Assembly (NCBI GenBank): GCA_963924555.1
Contig: OZ004583.1
Span: 3,505,501 to 3,569,500, forward strand
Reading direction: 5' to 3'
DNA length: 64,000 nucleotides
Origin: Crambe crambe
Taxonomy: Eukaryota; Porifera; Demospongiae; Poecilosclerida; Crambeidae
Shown here: positions 62,701 to 64,000 of the stretch, piece by piece
Layout: every line of letters begins with the position of its first letter
Position numbering within the stretch: position 1 is the first letter of the stretch
Program-made: the position numbers and the translations under genes
Notes under the pieces: model-generated
The model's database searches: none
The model's input: only the letters and a program-made list of their open reading frames with translations
Told to the model about the DNA's origin: nothing

Positions 62701-63348
62701 AATGGAGGTATCTGTGAAGGAGGAGAAGTTTGAATATGCTTCCATCTTCCGACCTGGATTGCTGGACAGGGGTGAAGGAAACATGAGATTTGTTGAAAAA
62801 ATCACACGTATGTTTTTAAAATTAATATAACTAGTAGGATGGTAGCTATGGCTCCTACTCTCCCAAAGTTATCTACTAGGGAAATGCACAAACTCAGTAT
62901 AATGGTTGCTATTACCAACCATTACTGTAAAAGATGATGATGATTATAGGAGAGGGCAGGCAATTGGTCTATAGACTTTCTCTGATAAGCTAGTCATAAA
63001 TTTTATGCTATATAGACAGAAATCTCGTAATAATGAGGGGTGTGCTCTAATTGGGAATTCTGCATGCCTTCCTATGCTATAATCATATTAGGTACATAAA
63101 TTTCATATTAACTGGTTTAAGTCCTTAGCAGCCAAAGTTCTGTGAAAACAACAACAGTAGCTATAATAGTGTATATGCTTCTTTCAGGAATTTTTATAAA
63201 AGCTATGCCTGTGTCATCAGTAGCCACGGCAATGCTTCAAGATGCCTGGACTCACCATTCATCATCCACACAAGAAGGTGCAGCTACCAGCAATGAAGTG
63301 ACATATGACAATGCCGGAATATATAGACTCTGCGAGGTATGTGGTTAA
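59783..63348 (+). CDS. HTATIP2: HTATIP2/TIP30-like SDR oxidoreductase
   Basis: Atypical short-chain dehydrogenase of the TIP30 family, an NADPH-binding protein linked in vertebrates to nuclear import, endocytic trafficking and apoptosis. Exons 59,783-59,881; 60,882-60,999; 62,035-62,135; 62,558-62,807; 63,188-63,348 join in frame to 242 aa, the same length as I recall for human TIP30. The Rossmann glycine motif GATGAVG is at residues 16-22, then TVITRRK, NCLGTTRRTAG, Ser137, a Tyr148-x3-Lys152 pair (FLYMKTKGEMEV) and the family signature IFRPGLLDRGEG. Introns 1 and 2 contain MITEs. A competing acceptor at about 61,131 would lead to an early stop and was not used. The last codons (CEVCG) read through a GTATGT, so a further small 3' exon cannot be excluded. 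Confidence 0.9.
60614..60779. mobile_element. TA-flanked MITE, HTATIP2 intron 1
   Basis: Ends CAGCGGACTCCCTCTAAT and, on the minus strand, CAAGTGAACTCCCTCTGAT, flanked by TA on both sides (60,612 and 60,780). Interior repeats of 'ggggtg(a/g)cctc' type. Resembles pogo/Tigger or Tc1-type non-autonomous elements. Related phrases ('ttgggacccag', 'ggttgtc') occur just upstream near 60,490 and in BPI-2 intron 5 near 57,690. Confidence 0.55.
61535..61776. mobile_element. Palindromic MITE, HTATIP2 intron 2
   Basis: Inverted arms of about 85-90 bp: 'caagtgaaaggaaaaaaatt', 'gctaaataaaaaggccatgt', 'cagtactttaacaac'-type sequence mirrored at the right end, finishing 'gcatttcacttg' at 61,776. Same terminal family as the sequences at 17,861 and 18,346 in RPAP3 intron 5. 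Arms differ by several indels, so it is older than the 18,351 palindrome. Confidence 0.75.
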
Positions 63349-64000
63349 ATAATAATTGATTCAATCTTCTTATCCATACTGTAATTATCATCATAGGAGT
63401 TTTCAGAGGAATGAAAGTGACATATCCGATGATAATTATACAATTCATTTTATAACACTACAGCTGTATGCATGTTATTGTTGTGCTTTAATTAGAGACC
63501 TTTGTCTGTTAATGAAATATTATCTTTATGCCTCACTGTGTAGCTAGCTAGCCGATTCTGTTAAAAAAAAAATGATGATGATGATGATAATTATGTTGCC
63601 CCCATCTTATCTCCAAGCTAATGGCCTACATGGCAAGGATCATCCAGCTCAGCTTAATAGGTAATCACATGCACAGACTAACTCAGAGCTAAATATGACC
63701 ACCCCAAACACACTACATTTTTTGTTGTAGCTAAATAATTTTCGTACAGGAACAAGTGTACCAAATATTTCAATAACACAAATTACAGTACTATGGACTA
63801 TGGATAGAATTGCTATTTGAATGCCAGCTAATAGGAAGAAGAGAAGAACCAAATGAAGAAGAAGAAACCTGATTTGTATATAGCTAGGTATCGAAAGGTG
63901 CTAATAATTATTCATAGCCATCATAGTAGCTATCATTAGTCCTGAATCCAGTAACAGCTGAGAAGAATAAGTTCCTGGAAGTGTATCATATGGGGGTTGT
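63349..64000. other. 3' flank of HTATIP2, nothing recognised
   Basis: No supported gene or RNA. An ATG-repeat microsatellite ('aatgatgatgatgatgatga') lies at about 63,570-63,590. Short frames have no recognisable domain. Confidence 0.4.

Noticed and set aside
1-64000. tRNA, rRNA or snoRNA genes
   Set aside because: No box or stem patterns convincing by eye; a covariance-model scan would be needed to exclude them.

Overview
ORGANISM. This is animal nuclear DNA: intron-containing genes with GT-AG splice sites, AT-rich spacers full of TAGCTA-type sequence, many small inverted-repeat transposons, and metazoan families (RPAP3, PSMD10, HTATIP2, BPI/LBP, USP, SLC15/POT-like). Very short intergenic distances and short introns fit a demosponge such as Amphimedon queenslandica. 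The species is an inference from gene style; no marker gene is present.

LAYOUT. (1) 1-24,000: a decayed seven-helix receptor (GPCR), an unrecognised 'gene X' fragment and RPAP3. About 8 kb running from inside the GPCR to RPAP3 exon 7 has been tandemly duplicated. The left copy (about 1,326-9,284) lost nearly all RPAP3 exons but kept the small gene nested in RPAP3 intron 5, a 190-residue protein of three repeats. The right copy (9,285 onward) runs into the complete 11-exon RPAP3 gene (11,061-23,972). (2) 24,000-41,700: an array of a convergent pair, a secreted Cys-rich fibrinogen-like gene (+) and a 12-helix POT/SLC15-like transporter (-). There are seven transporter copies (three with long open frames) and six copies of the secreted gene (one intact). 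Several units also carry a decayed copy of PSMD10 exon 1. (3) 41,755-45,458: PSMD10 (gankyrin) and a membrane-anchored USP deubiquitinase, tail to tail. (4) 45,688-59,688: a tandem duplication of a convergent pair, a coiled-coil class III nucleotide-cyclase-like gene (+) and a BPI/LBP gene (-). Both BPI genes are intact (predicted 503 and 496 aa); the second cyclase copy is dead. (5) 59,783-63,348: HTATIP2/TIP30, predicted 242 aa, starting 94 bp from the second BPI gene.

MOBILE DNA. At least four inverted-repeat elements have 9-bp target duplications and TAGTCT/TAGCCT ends (Mutator/MULE-like). One has 101-bp perfect terminal repeats and carries a Cys-rich ORF inside an older element that contains a RecQ-like helicase fragment. 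Others are CAGGG-ended elements with 5-bp target duplications, TA-flanked MITEs, one solo LTR and one Ty3/gypsy-like integrase fossil. RPAP3 intron 5 holds a perfect 211-bp-arm palindrome. RPAP3 intron 7 holds a 1.9-kb minisatellite of 37-bp units with higher-order structure, directly before an exon with its own in-frame 39-bp repeat.

FUNCTION. RPAP3 (R2TP assembly), PSMD10 (proteasome assembly), the USP and HTATIP2 are housekeeping. The BPI pair, the secreted Cys-rich family, the transporter array and the three-repeat proteins look like lineage-expanded environmental or immune genes, the class most affected by duplication here. All exon models are hand-derived from splice signals, reading frame and remembered family sequences; none was checked by search.
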